Assembly (NCBI RefSeq): GCF_011761495.1
Contig: NZ_JAASRU010000001.1
Span: forward strand, 62,001 to 126,000
DNA: 64,000 bases
Direction of reading: 5' to 3'
Source: Alkalibacillus almallahensis
Lineage (GTDB): Bacteria; Bacillota; Bacilli; Bacillales; Alkalibacillaceae
Shown here: one piece after another, positions 8,913 through 18,421 of the stretch
Position numbering within the stretch: position 1 is the stretch's first letter
Layout of the letters: each line of letters begins with the position of its first letter
Position numbers and translations under genes: made by a program
The notes under the pieces: model-generated
Database searches by the model: none
What the model saw: the letters and a program-made list of their open reading frames with translations, nothing else
Told to the model about the DNA's origin: nothing

Positions 8913-9686
8913 ATGGACTTATATCAACACTTTAGGGCAGAAGAACAACCGTTTATTGACCAAGTACTTGATTGGCGCGATCAAGTAGAACGACAATACA
9001 CCCCTGTTTTAAGTGATTTCCTAGATCCGCGAGAACAATTAATATTTCGGTCTATTATTGGTTATGATGAGCAATTTAATCTGACCTTTCATGGTGGATA
9101 TGATCGATCCGAACGAAAGCGAGCTATACTAGCACCCTTCTATGAAGATGTAAAAGAAGAAAATTATAATCTCTCGATCTTACAAGGACAGTATAATGCA
9201 AAATTCGTTTCGCTTAGCCACCGTGATCTACTTGGAACGGTCATGTCGTTAGGTTTGCATCGAAAGAAATTAGGGGATTTAATTGTAGAAGATGGTCAAT
9301 TTCAAATCATCTGTGATCGTGATTTGGCCATGTATCTACAAATGAATATCGACAAGATTAGAAACACTCGGATTAATTTACGTGATGTATCACAAGACGA
9401 CATCTTAACGCCTAGCTATGAGTGGAAAGAGAAGGATGGTACGGTTTCATCAACTCGACTAGATGCTATATTAAAAGAAATTTATCAGATTTCCCGTCAA
9501 AAAGCACAACAATTAATTGAGAAAGAAGCTGTTAAGATAAATCATCGTACAGTCAATAATTCGTCCTTTTCATTACAACCTGGTGATCTGATATCCTTAA
9601 AATCATATGGTCGTAGTCAAGTCGTTGATATTCTTGGGGAAACAAAGAAGCAAAAGATTCGTATTAAAACGGCAAAACTAAATTAA
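8913..9686 (+). CDS. ylmH: S4-domain RNA-binding protein YlmH
   Basis: 257 residues. The N-terminal ~170 residues form the YlmH-specific domain (GYDEQFNLTFHGGYD, ALLGTV-type helices). A C-terminal S4 RNA-binding domain spans about 178-245 (STRLDAILKEIYQISRQKAQ, then KINHRTVNNSSF). In B. subtilis YlmH has been tied to ribosome-associated quality control, acting in a parallel way to RqcH, which is also encoded in this window at 27.9-29.6 kb. It is the last gene of the ylmD group. Confidence 0.92.
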   Translation: MDLYQHFRAEEQPFIDQVLDWRDQVERQYTPVLSDFLDPREQLIFRSIIGYDEQFNLTFHGGYDRSERKRAILAPFYEDVKEENYNLSILQGQYNAKFVSLSHRDLLGTVMSLGLHRKKLGDLIVEDGQFQIICDRDLAMYLQMNIDKIRNTRINLRDVSQDDILTPSYEWKEKDGTVSSTRLDAILKEIYQISRQKAQQLIEKEAVKINHRTVNNSSFSLQPGDLISLKSYGRSQVVDILGETKKQKIRIKTAKLN

Positions 9687-9702
9687 TATCGTATTTTATT
9701 GC

Positions 9703-9729
9703 AGGAATACAGATGGTTTTGTCGAATTA
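9703..9729 (+). promoter_or_regulatory. Sigma-H-like promoter overlapping a Spo0A box before divIVA
   Basis: AGGAATA, 14 nt and GAATTA match the sigma-H consensus in both elements and spacing. The -10 overlaps TTTTGTCGAA (9717-9726), which contains the exact Spo0A core TGTCGAA. Transcription would start about 40 nt before the divIVA ATG. It is sequence-based only. The overlap would allow Spo0A to control initiation. Confidence 0.55.
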
Positions 9730-9775
9730 ATGATATACAGAGAACTGCATCGAAAACAAAAGGGGGTTCAAATCA

Positions 9776-10333
9776 ATGGGTCTTACGCCGTTAGATATTC
9801 ATAATAAAGAGTTTACAAGAGGATTTCGTGGTTATGATGAAGATGAGGTTAACGAATTTCTAGATCAAGTCATTAAAGATTTTGAGAAAGTTGTTCGTGA
9901 AAAAAAGCAATTAGAAGAGCGTGTCAATGAAGCCGAAGAAAAACTGAATCATTTTAGTGACATTGAGGAAACATTGAACCGCTCCATTCTTGTTGCACAA
10001 GAAACGGCTGATGAAGTGAAGAATAATGCTAATAAAGAAGCTAAATTAATTATTAAAGAAGCCGAGAAGAATGCTGATCGTATTGTTAATGATGCATTAT
10101 CTAAATCACGACAAGTTTCAATGGAAATTGAGGAGCTGAAGAAGCAAGCTAAAGTCTTCAGAACACGTTTAAAGATGTTAGTAGAAGCTCAGCTTGATAT
10201 TATTGATAACAGTGATTGGGAAGACTTATTTGAAATAGATACTTCTGAAGAAGATGATCAACAACATTTATATGAAACAACACCACAGGGTCAGGGTTAT
10301 GCCAATGATTCTACATCTGATTCTTCTTACTAG
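9776..10333 (+). CDS. divIVA: Polar/septal curvature-sensing protein DivIVA
   Basis: 185 residues. The N-terminal lipid-binding domain carries the conserved FRGYDEDEVNEFLDQV, including Phe17 and Arg18, which insert into curved membrane. The rest is a long coiled coil (about 25-150) with the ILVAQETADEV and EAEKNADRIV segments, ending in an acidic/Gln-rich tail of about 25 residues. It marks cell poles and new septa, positions MinCDJ during growth and RacA-bound origins during sporulation. AAAGGGGG precedes the ATG. Confidence 0.97.
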   Translation: MGLTPLDIHNKEFTRGFRGYDEDEVNEFLDQVIKDFEKVVREKKQLEERVNEAEEKLNHFSDIEETLNRSILVAQETADEVKNNANKEAKLIIKEAEKNADRIVNDALSKSRQVSMEIEELKKQAKVFRTRLKMLVEAQLDIIDNSDWEDLFEIDTSEEDDQQHLYETTPQGQGYANDSTSDSSY

Positions 10334-10352
10334 TGTTTAATGACACTAAGTC

Positions 10353-10381
10353 TTGACTTGTTATCGGAAATTATCTATAAT
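10353..10381 (+). promoter_or_regulatory. Sigma-A promoter of ileS
   Basis: TTGACT, 17 nt, then a perfect TATAAT. Transcription would start near 10388 and run into the T-box leader. Confidence 0.85.
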
Positions 10382-10399
10382 TTTTTTATCATGAATCAT

Positions 10400-10652
10400 A
10401 ATGAAACGATAATATAATCGATTGCATTGAAAGGAACAGTACTTCAAGAAAGTTATCAAAGCGAGCTAGGGTTGGTGTGAGCCTAGTGATAACACTTGTA
10501 GGAAGATCATCCTGGAGCACCCTTTTTGAAATGGTAGTAGAAAAGGGCGGTTCATTCACGTTACGAATGACGAGTGGAATGATGAAGGTCATTCAACTAG
10601 GGTGGTAACGCGAGCTTTCTCGTCCCTTATTAGGGATGGGAAAGCTTTTTTT
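10400..10652 (+). promoter_or_regulatory. T-box leader of ileS (isoleucine tRNA-sensing)
   Basis: The T-box core AGGGTGGTAACGCGAG is at 10599-10614 and is followed by a terminator (CGAGCTTTCTCGTCCC paired with GGGATGGGAAAGC, then a T tract) ending near 10652. Upstream lies the large stem I region, with ATC at 10506-10508 and again at 10509-10511 as isoleucine specifier candidates. Uncharged tRNA-Ile would stabilise the antiterminator and switch on ileS. Exact stem I limits are approximate. Confidence 0.95.
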
Positions 10653-10690
10653 GTGAACATAATTAAGAAGGATATATAAGGAGGATTCTC

Positions 10691-13435
10691 ATGAGTTATA
10701 AAGACACATTGTTAATGCCGAAAACGGAATTTCCGATGCGCGGTAATTTGCCAAACCGTGAGCCAGAAATGCAACAGAAATGGGAAGATGAAGCCATTTA
10801 CGAAAAAGTGCAAGAACGGACAAAAGGGCGCCCGCTTTTCGTTTTACATGATGGCCCCCCATATGCGAACGGCGATCTACACATGGGGCACGCATTAAAT
10901 AAAGTTCTAAAAGATTTTATCGTCCGTTATAAATCTATGGCCGGCTTTCATGCACCATATGTTCCAGGGTGGGATACACATGGTTTACCGATTGAAGTGG
11001 CTTTAACAAAGAAAAAGAAAATTAATCGTAAAGAAGTTCCTGTTCCTGAGTTTCGTGAAATGTGTAAACAGTATGCACTAGAACAGCTAGATAATCAGAG
11101 AACACAATTTAAGCAACTAGGTGTGCGAGGCGATTGGGATAATCCTTATATTACGCTTAATCCATCTTTTGAAGCACAACAAATTCGTGTATTTGGTGAA
11201 ATGGCGAAAGCAGGATATATCTATAAAGGGAAGAAACCAGTCTATTGGTCACCGTCATCTGAATCAGCTTTGGCAGAAGCGGAAATTGAGTATCATGATA
11301 AAAAATCCCCTTCAATTTATGTTGCATTTGATGTAACGAATGGAAATGGTGTTTTAAATGGTGATGAGAAATTCGTCATTTGGACGACAACGCCTTGGAC
11401 GATTCCGGCTAACTTAGCAATTGCTGTGCATCCTGATCTTGATTATGTCGTGGTATCGACAGATCAAGGAAACTTTGTAATTGCAGAAGATCTTTTAGAA
11501 GAAGTTGCTGAAAAAGCAGAATGGCAAGAATATTCCATTCGATCTCGTCATAAAGGTAAAGACTTAGAATATGCCAAAGCACAGCACCCACTTTATGACC
11601 GTGAATCACTCATTATCCTAGGAGATCACGTAACCACTGAATCTGGTACAGGGTGTGTTCATACAGCACCTGGTCATGGTGAAGAAGACTATTGGGTTGG
11701 TAAAACATATGGTTTAGATGCATTGTGTCCCGTGGATGAGAAGGGTGTTTTCACCGAAGAAGCACCTGGTTTTGCTGGCGAATTCTATGATAAGGCAAAT
11801 AAATCAATTACAGAGCAATTAAATGAAAATGGTGCATTATTAAAACTTGAATTTATGACTCACTCATACCCACATGATTGGCGTACGAAGAAACCGACAA
11901 TCTTCCGTGCGACATCACAGTGGTTTGCTTCTGTTAGTGACTTCCGTAATGATCTATTAGATGCAATTGAAAACGTTAGCTGGCACCCACATTGGGGTGA
12001 AACACGCATGTACAATATGGTGCGTGATCGTGAGGATTGGTGTATTTCTCGTCAGCGTGTATGGGGTGTACCAATTCCTGTATTCTATGCGGAAAATGGC
12101 GAAGCAATCATTACTGACGAAACGATTGCCCACGTTTCCGACTTGTTCCGTGAACACGGTTCAAACATTTGGTTCGAACGCGATGCTAATGATTTATTAC
12201 CTGAAGGCTTTACTCATCCAGGAAGTCCAAATGGTGAATTTACAAAAGAAACGGACATCATGGACGTATGGTTCGATTCAGGTTCGACTCACCAAGGTGT
12301 CTTACAAGAGCGAGAAGATTTAGATCGTCCAGCTGATCTATACTTAGAAGGCTCTGATCAGTACCGTGGTTGGTTTAATTCCTCATTAACGACTGCCGTC
12401 GCAATTACTGGCGAATCACCATATAAAGGTATTTTAAGCCATGGCTTTACTCTAGATGGTGATGGAAGAAAGATGAGTAAGTCACTTGGAAATGTGATGG
12501 TTCCGTCTAAAATCATGAAACAGCTTGGTGCTGACATTTTACGCCTATGGGTGGCAAGCTCAGATTATGGTGCTGACGTTCGAGTTTCCAATGAGATTCT
12601 AAAACAAGTTTCAGAGGTTTATCGTAAAATTCGTAATACGATGCGTTTCGTGTTAGGTAATTTACATGACTTTGATCCGAGCATCCATCGTGTTGCTGAA
12701 GAAGATTTAGAAGAAGTGGACCGTTACATGTTAATTCGTTTGCAAGAAACGGTAGCCAAAGTACGAAAAGCGTATGATAATTATGAATTCGCAACCATTT
12801 ATCATACAATCAATAATTTCTGTACAGTCGACTTGAGCTCGTTCTATCTAGACTTTGCGAAAGATGTCTTATATATCGAAAAACAAGATAGCCATCGTCG
12901 ACGTAGTATTCAAACGGTTTATCATGAGATTGTCGTTAGTTTGACTCAGCTACTCTCACCAATCTTAGCTCATACAGCAGATGAATTATGGCAACATATT
13001 CCTGGTGTTGAAGCTGAAAATGTACAGTTAACGGATATGCCAGATGCTCGTCATGTCGTTGGTGAAGAAGATACCAAAGCGAAATGGCAACAATTAATGG
13101 CTGTCCGGGAAGATGTCTTAAAGGCCTTAGAAGCTGCGCGTGATGATAAGGTGATTGGTAAATCCTTAGAAGCACATGTTACTATTGTGCCTAAAGATGA
13201 ACAAACACGTGACTTATTAGAGTCTGTGGATCATCTTCATCAATATTTAATTGTCTCAGAAGCTTCTGTTGTCGAACATTATGATCCAGCGAAAGCTTAT
13301 GAGCATGTATCAGTTGCAGTTGATCGCCATGAAGGTGAAACATGTCAACGTTGCTGGGTATCATCCCATTCTGTGGGTCAACACAGTGATCATCCAGATT
13401 TATGTGACCGTTGTGCAGACGTTTTATCATCTTAA
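10691..13435 (+). CDS. ileS: Isoleucyl-tRNA synthetase
   Basis: 914 residues, a full-length class I synthetase. The ATP-binding HMGH motif is at 64-67 ([18 protein letters not shown]) and KMSKS at 594-598. The CP1 editing domain lies between, with [11 protein letters not shown] and [12 protein letters not shown]. The C-terminal zinc finger has CQRC and CDRC. It charges tRNA-Ile and hydrolyses mischarged Val-tRNA-Ile. AAGGAGG precedes the ATG. It is regulated by the T-box leader and closed by its own terminator. No ylyA follows, unlike B. subtilis. Confidence 0.98.
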   Translation: MSYKDTLLMPKTEFPMRGNLPNREPEMQQKWEDEAIYEKVQERTKGRPLFVLHDGPPYANGDLHMGHALNKVLKDFIVRYKSMAGFHAPYVPGWDTHGLPIEVALTKKKKINRKEVPVPEFREMCKQYALEQLDNQRTQFKQLGVRGDWDNPYITLNPSFEAQQIRVFGEMAKAGYIYKGKKPVYWSPSSESALAEAEIEYHDKKSPSIYVAFDVTNGNGVLNGDEKFVIWTTTPWTIPANLAIAVHPDLDYVVVSTDQGNFVIAEDLLEEVAEKAEWQEYSIRSRHKGKDLEYAKAQHPLYDRESLIILGDHVTTESGTGCVHTAPGHGEEDYWVGKTYGLDALCPVDEKGVFTEEAPGFAGEFYDKANKSITEQLNENGALLKLEFMTHSYPHDWRTKKPTIFRATSQWFASVSDFRNDLLDAIENVSWHPHWGETRMYNMVRDREDWCISRQRVWGVPIPVFYAENGEAIITDETIAHVSDLFREHGSNIWFERDANDLLPEGFTHPGSPNGEFTKETDIMDVWFDSGSTHQGVLQEREDLDRPADLYLEGSDQYRGWFNSSLTTAVAITGESPYKGILSHGFTLDGDGRKMSKSLGNVMVPSKIMKQLGADILRLWVASSDYGADVRVSNEILKQVSEVYRKIRNTMRFVLGNLHDFDPSIHRVAEEDLEEVDRYMLIRLQETVAKVRKAYDNYEFATIYHTINNFCTVDLSSFYLDFAKDVLYIEKQDSHRRRSIQTVYHEIVVSLTQLLSPILAHTADELWQHIPGVEAENVQLTDMPDARHVVGEEDTKAKWQQLMAVREDVLKALEAARDDKVIGKSLEAHVTIVPKDEQTRDLLESVDHLHQYLIVSEASVVEHYDPAKAYEHVSVAVDRHEGETCQRCWVSSHSVGQHSDHPDLCDRCADVLSS

Positions 13436-13447
13436 TATGCTCATTCA

Positions 13448-13486
13448 ACGAGCTAACCCTTAAGAACCAGGGTTAGCTCGTTTTTG
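13448..13486 (+). terminator. Rho-independent terminator after ileS
   Basis: ACGAGCTAACCCT pairs perfectly with AGGGTTAGCTCGT and is followed by TTTTT. Repeat copy 1 begins about 37 nt further on. Confidence 0.92.
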
Positions 13487-13522
13487 ATTGGTTATGTATT
13501 ATTTTAGTGTGAGATTTGTAAG

Positions 13523-13836
13523 GTTGAGCACTGAGTTGTTGAATTGTGAGAAGCGAAGGTGGCGACTCCTGGTCGACTAAGTTCGGTCACGTCCTGTGAC
13601 CAACGTCGACATTAGGCCGTCCGGGCCGTCACGGGAATAGCATGAGCCTCGAGACCCCGCAGGCCACGCTTTTGGGCCGAGGGATGCACCTGCGTCTTCT
13701 CGTAACGCTTCGAAGTAGGCTTCCTCGGTGCAAGTAGCAGAGAAGCTTATTCGATGTAGCTGCCTGGCTCGAGCCATGCCCGCGGAAAGCGTCCACCGAT
13801 AGCGGATCACAATTCAATAACGGTCATTGACGGAGT
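13523..13836 (+). repeat. Palindromic modular intergenic repeat, copy 1
   Basis: About 314 bp of GC-rich sequence inside an AT-rich genome, filling the ileS-lspA gap. Its ends (GAGTTGTTGAATTGTGAG on the left, CACAATTCAATAACGG on the right) are inverted repeats. The inner core (CTCGAGACCCCGCAGGCC, GCCCGCGGAAAGCGTCCACC) is shared with copies 2-4. Two modules are added relative to the short copy 4. One is a ~60-nt hairpin, GTCGAC...GGTCAC...GTGACC...GTCGAC, at 13572-13610. The other is a unique ~85-nt segment near 13683-13770 whose TGCACC (13685) and GGTGCA (13737) can pair. No convincing protein is encoded. The target-site boundaries are not certain. Confidence 0.85.
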
Positions 13837-13922
13837 GTTTAGATTAACAACATTCATCGTGTTTTCAGTCGTTTTATGGTAAAATGCAAGAGGAAAAAAG
13901 TGAATATGGAGGTTATGATGCG

Positions 13923-14417
13923 TTGATTTATTATATATTAGCTTTATTTTTAATAGCCCTAGACCAAGTTACAAAATGGGTTGTCGTTAAAACGATGGAC
14001 GTTCGAGATTCAATTGAAGTCATTCCAGGTTTCTTTCACATCACATCCCACCGAAATAGTGGAGCCGCTTGGGGCATGCTAGAAGACCAAATGTGGTTAT
14101 TCTATATCGTAACGGTATTCGTTGTTGGTGTGATCATCTATTACATGATTCAGTATCGTCATGGATACCGATTATTGAATATTGGATTAGCCTTCATACT
14201 AGGCGGTGCAATAGGTAATTTTATCGACCGACTCCGAATTCAAGAAGTGATCGATTTCTTTGATTTTATGATACTTAATTATAACTTCCCGATATTTAAC
14301 GTAGCGGACAGTGCATTAACAGTTGGTGTTATTCTGATTATTATCTTGATGTTATATGATGAATGGCAGAACAAGAAAGGTGAAAAACATGACGGAAAAA
14401 CAACAAATCGAAGTTGA
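13923..14417 (+). CDS. lspA: Lipoprotein signal peptidase II
   Basis: 164 residues from a TTG start (LIYYILALFLIALDQVTKW), chosen because GGAGG lies 10 nt upstream and the N-terminus then aligns with B. subtilis LspA. An in-frame ATG at 13884 would add 13 residues but has no clear ribosome site and coincides with a TAAAAT -10-like hexamer. Four membrane segments are visible, with the catalytic aspartates in GNFIDRLR and FNVADSAL. It cleaves signal peptides of prolipoproteins after lipidation. It overlaps the next gene by 29 nt. Confidence 0.93.
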   Translation: MIYYILALFLIALDQVTKWVVVKTMDVRDSIEVIPGFFHITSHRNSGAAWGMLEDQMWLFYIVTVFVVGVIIYYMIQYRHGYRLLNIGLAFILGGAIGNFIDRLRIQEVIDFFDFMILNYNFPIFNVADSALTVGVILIIILMLYDEWQNKKGEKHDGKTTNRS

Positions 14418-15303
14418 TGAAACGTATCAAGGAAAACGTCTTGATCATGTTTTAGCGCAATTAAATCAAGAAGCTTCTCGTTCCCAGGTTCAGTCATGGG
14501 TGAAGGATGGACATGTGACTGTTAACGGGAAACAAGTAAAAAATAATTACAAATGTCAATTGAACGATCTTGTGGAATGGCAAGAGCCAGAACCAGAAGA
14601 TATGACACTTGAGCCTGAAAATATCCCATTAGACATTCGATTTGAGGATGAGCATTTGCTTGTTGTGAACAAACCTAAAGGGATGGTTGTTCATCCTGCG
14701 TTTGGCCACGAAAAAGGGACACTTGTGAACGCCTTATTATATCACTGTGACGATTTGTCTGGTATAAATGGGGTTAATCGTCCAGGTATTGTTCATCGCA
14801 TTGATAAAGATACGAGTGGCCTGTTAGTTGTTGCTAAGCATGACAAAGCGCATGAGCGACTATCAGAACAATTAATGAATAAGGAGATTAAACGTCAATA
14901 TGAAGCACTCGTACATGGCGTTATTTCGCATGAACTAGGTACGATTGATGCTCCTATTGGACGTGATCCTAATGATCGCCAAAAAATGGCGATAGTAGAT
15001 GAAGGTAAGGAAGCTATTACCCATTTTTCCGTCGTTGAAAAGTTCAATGATTACACACATGTCAGTTGTGAACTAGAGACGGGGCGAACGCATCAAATTC
15101 GTATACACTTTAAGTATATTAATCATCCATTAGTGGGTGATCCCAAATATGGTTATCGTAAAACCTTAGATACTGATGGCCAGGCTCTTCATGCGAAAAC
15201 TTTATCATTCACACATCCAATAAGTGGTGAGGATATGATGATCACCGCAGAGCCACCACAAATCTTTTTAGATACGATTGAAAAAATTAAGAGAATGACT
15301 TGA
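14389..15303 (+). CDS. ylyB: RluD-family 23S rRNA pseudouridine synthase
   Basis: 304 residues starting MTEKQQIEVDE after AAGGTG, within the end of lspA. An N-terminal S4 domain (about 13-65, RLDHVLAQLNQEASRSQVQ) is followed by the RsuA/RluABCD catalytic domain. The active aspartate is Asp139 in HRIDKDTSGLL, and ETGRTHQIRIH forms the RNA-binding strand. Length and position match B. subtilis YlyB. The promoter for the pyr operon overlaps its stop codon. Confidence 0.93.
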   Translation: MTEKQQIEVDETYQGKRLDHVLAQLNQEASRSQVQSWVKDGHVTVNGKQVKNNYKCQLNDLVEWQEPEPEDMTLEPENIPLDIRFEDEHLLVVNKPKGMVVHPAFGHEKGTLVNALLYHCDDLSGINGVNRPGIVHRIDKDTSGLLVVAKHDKAHERLSEQLMNKEIKRQYEALVHGVISHELGTIDAPIGRDPNDRQKMAIVDEGKEAITHFSVVEKFNDYTHVSCELETGRTHQIRIHFKYINHPLVGDPKYGYRKTLDTDGQALHAKTLSFTHPISGEDMMITAEPPQIFLDTIEKIKRMT

Positions 15304-15327
15304 CTTTTTTCTACAACACGTTAGAAT
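15300..15327 (+). promoter_or_regulatory. Sigma-A promoter of the pyr operon
   Basis: TTGACT overlaps the stop codon of the preceding gene. After 16 nt comes TAGAAT. Transcription would start about 15334, giving a leader of about 150 nt that carries the first PyrR attenuator. Confidence 0.75.
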
Positions 15328-15349
15328 ATGTGATAGTGAAATAAAATTT

Positions 15350-16026
<677 letters not shown>

Positions 16027-16033
16027 TTAAATA

Positions 16034-16142
16034 GGGGACCTTTAAGGAAGTCCAGTGAGGCTTATAAGGTCGTGAAGTGACGTACATCGGGAAAAGTGTA
16101 CGTATGCCTCTTTGCGATCTTATCGTAAAGAGGCTTTTTTTA
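16034..16142 (+). promoter_or_regulatory. PyrR-dependent transcription attenuator 2 (pyrR-pyrP gap)
   Basis: The binding loop AGTCCAGTGAGGCT (16049-16062) sits in an ACCTT/AAGGT stem. AAGGTCGTGAAG can pair with CTTTGCGATCTT across 12 positions (with G-U pairs) as antiterminator. An ACGTAC/GTACGT hairpin lies between. The terminator GCCTCTTTGCGAT/ATCGTAAAGAGGC ends in seven T residues near 16142. It gives separate control of the structural genes downstream of pyrR. Confidence 0.95.
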
Positions 16143-16166
16143 TAGCACAAAAAGGAGTGGGAGCAA

Positions 16167-17513
16167 ATGAGTGAACAGGAAAAAGTATTAGACGTAAGAG
16201 ATGTACCAAATAAAGCGAAATGGTTTTGGCTCAGTTTACAACATTTATTCGCCATGTTTGGTGCCACGATTTTAGTTCCGTTCTTAGTTGAAATGCCAGC
16301 AAATGTGGCGCTTGTGACAAGTGGTATCGGAACATTAGCTTATCTCGTTATAACACGAGGTCAAATACCGGCTTATCTAGGATCAAGTTTTGCATTTATT
16401 GCACCGATTCAAGCTGCGAGTGTAGCTGATGGTTTACCGGGTGCGATGGTAGGTGCTTTTTTAGCAGGGGTTGTTTACGGTTTGGTTGCCATGTTGATCA
16501 AAGTAAGCGGCGTCAATTGGTTACTTAAATTACTGCCACCTGTCGTAGTTGGTCCTGTGATTATGGTGATCGGTTTAGGTTTAGCACCGACAGCGATCGA
16601 TATGGCGATGTATAACAGTGATGGGAATATTCATTTTACATACATGCTCGTAGCGCTGATCACTTTACTTATTACAGTTATTGGATCAGTCTACTTTAAA
16701 GGATTCTTTAACGTCATCCCAATCTTACTCGGGATTGTCGGTGGTTATCTTACAGCTTTAATGGTAGGCATTGTTCAAACAGATGGAATTCAATCAAGCT
16801 TTCAAGCATTAACGTCCAGTCGTTCATTCGGAGAAATGATGAATGCAGTGTTTGTCGTGCCAGATTTCATCATTCCATTTGTCGATTATCAACCGCTCGA
16901 TGTATTAAGTCTATCAGTCGTCTTTATCATGGTCCCAGTCGCTCTAGTGACGATCACAGAACATATTGGTGACCAAATGGTGTTATCAAAAGTGGCTGAT
17001 CGGAATTTTCTTAAGTCACCTGGTTTAGGTAGTTCGATTTTAGGTGACGGTGTGGCAACAATGATTGCCTCAATTTTAGGCGGACCACCTAACACAACAT
17101 ATGGTGAAAATATCGGGGTACTTGCGATTACAAGAGTTTTCAGTGTGTTTGTCATTGCTGGTGCAGCTGTTCTAGCGATTTTATTTGGATTTATCGATAT
17201 CATAGCTGTCTTAATTGAATCCATACCTGAAGCGGTTATGGGTGGTGTTTCCATTCTATTATTCGGTGTGATCGCATCGAGTGGTATGCGGATGTTGATT
17301 GACAATCAAGTAGACCTCGGTATTAAACGGAATCTGATTATTACCTCGGTCATTTTAGTGATCGGAATTGGGGGAGTTGCTATTCCGGTTAGCGAGCAAG
17401 TTGAGATTCCTGGATTGGCGGTTGCAACGATTGTCGGAATTATATTGAATGCAATTCTACCTGGTGGAGAGAACGCTAGAGGAAATGGTCAATTATTTGA
17501 GGATGAATCATAA
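16167..17513 (+). CDS. pyrP: Uracil permease (NCS2 family)
   Basis: 448 residues with about 14 hydrophobic segments (PyrP/UraA fold). Family signatures include QHLFAMFGATILVP near residue 29, ILGGPPNTTYGENIGVLA near 306 (substrate-coordinating region) and GGVSILLFG. It imports uracil with protons for salvage, which fits its position between the PyrR attenuator and the biosynthetic genes. AAAGGAGTGGG precedes the ATG. Confidence 0.96.
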   Translation: MSEQEKVLDVRDVPNKAKWFWLSLQHLFAMFGATILVPFLVEMPANVALVTSGIGTLAYLVITRGQIPAYLGSSFAFIAPIQAASVADGLPGAMVGAFLAGVVYGLVAMLIKVSGVNWLLKLLPPVVVGPVIMVIGLGLAPTAIDMAMYNSDGNIHFTYMLVALITLLITVIGSVYFKGFFNVIPILLGIVGGYLTALMVGIVQTDGIQSSFQALTSSRSFGEMMNAVFVVPDFIIPFVDYQPLDVLSLSVVFIMVPVALVTITEHIGDQMVLSKVADRNFLKSPGLGSSILGDGVATMIASILGGPPNTTYGENIGVLAITRVFSVFVIAGAAVLAILFGFIDIIAVLIESIPEAVMGGVSILLFGVIASSGMRMLIDNQVDLGIKRNLIITSVILVIGIGGVAIPVSEQVEIPGLAVATIVGIILNAILPGGENARGNGQLFEDES

Positions 17514-17527
17514 GGGGGAAGGTAATT

Positions 17528-18421
17528 GTGAATTTATATCAAATGGATGATTTATCAAATGATGAGATTCACGATGTTCTTCAGCTAGCTGAACAGTACA
17601 AACGTGAGGAACGGTATCAATCATTTGACGGGCGAACAGGGGCTTTATTGTTTTATGAACCATCGACACGGACAAAGATGAGCTTTGATATGGCTTGTCA
17701 GAAACTTAACATACCAGTCTTATCATTCTCTGAAGCAACTTCGAGTGTCACAAAAGGTGAATCTTTGTACGACACGGTGAAAACGGTTGAAGCAATCGGA
17801 GCCGACTTTGTTGTCATTCGCCATCCTGATGCAAATTATTTCGATCAATTAACTGGCATAAACGTCCCAGTTATAAACGGGGGTGATGGGACAGGTGAGC
17901 ATCCGACTCAATGTTTGCTTGACTTAATGACAATCAAAGAACAGTTCCAAAAATTCGCGGGGTTAACAGTGACGATTTGTGGTGATATTCGGCATAGTCG
18001 TGTCGCTAGGTCGAATGCGTTTGCGTTAAATAGGCTTGGCGTTCACGTAAAGCTATCTGCTCCAGAGGCGTGGCAAGATGATACATTGCCATTTCCATAT
18101 CAATCAATCGATGATGCTGTAAAAGATTCTGATGTCATGATGCTTCTACGGGTGCAAACTGAGCGTCATGAAAGTTCAGTCAGTTTAGATCATTATTTAA
18201 CATCATATGGTTTAACGATTGAGCGGGCTGAGCGTATGCGAAGCAACAGTATGATCCTGCACCCAGCCCCGGTCAATCGAGGCGTTGAAATCGACTCTGA
18301 GTTAGTGGAAAGTGAGAAGTCATTCATTTTTAAACAAATGGAAAATGGCGTGTATGTAAGGCAGGCAGTGATCGATTTATTACTTAATCAAGGAGGTATA
18401 CATAATGAGACAACTGATTAA
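17528..18421 (+). CDS. pyrB: Aspartate carbamoyltransferase catalytic chain
   Basis: 297 residues from a GTG start. The carbamoyl-phosphate loop PSTRTK is at 45-50, with [14 protein letters not shown] (mobile loop), HPTQCLLDL and [12 protein letters not shown]. It makes carbamoyl-aspartate. No regulatory chain gene is nearby, as usual in Bacillus. Only 14 nt separate it from pyrP, leaving no space for the third attenuator that B. subtilis has here. It overlaps pyrC by 17 nt. Confidence 0.97.
   Translation: MNLYQMDDLSNDEIHDVLQLAEQYKREERYQSFDGRTGALLFYEPSTRTKMSFDMACQKLNIPVLSFSEATSSVTKGESLYDTVKTVEAIGADFVVIRHPDANYFDQLTGINVPVINGGDGTGEHPTQCLLDLMTIKEQFQKFAGLTVTICGDIRHSRVARSNAFALNRLGVHVKLSAPEAWQDDTLPFPYQSIDDAVKDSDVMMLLRVQTERHESSVSLDHYLTSYGLTIERAERMRSNSMILHPAPVNRGVEIDSELVESEKSFIFKQMENGVYVRQAVIDLLLNQGGIHNETTD

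Noticed and set aside
10331-10348. Dyad AGTGT/ACACT after divIVA as terminator
   Set aside because: Five base pairs without a T tract; not convincing.
11961-12323. 120-codon plus-strand frame inside ileS
   Set aside because: It lies entirely within the well-conserved ileS frame and has no family features.
13577-13817. Minus-strand reading frames in repeat copy 1 (and similar ones in copies 2 and 3), some giving the shared string RWTLSAG
   Set aside because: They follow from the GC-rich palindrome. Modules are gained and lost between copies without keeping one frame, there are no ribosome sites, and the short copy 4 does not preserve the frame.
13523-13836. CRISPR-like array interpretation of the repeats
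   Set aside because: The repeats are single, long, dispersed over 43 kb and inverted with respect to each other, with no spacers or cas genes.
13884-13922. ATG start for lspA 13 codons upstream
   Set aside because: It has no clear ribosome site, overlaps a -10-like hexamer, and adds residues not found in LspA; the TTG at 13923 has GGAGG upstream and aligns.
17514-17527. Third PyrR attenuator between pyrP and pyrB
   Set aside because: The gap is 14 nt, far too short, and no binding-loop consensus occurs nearby.
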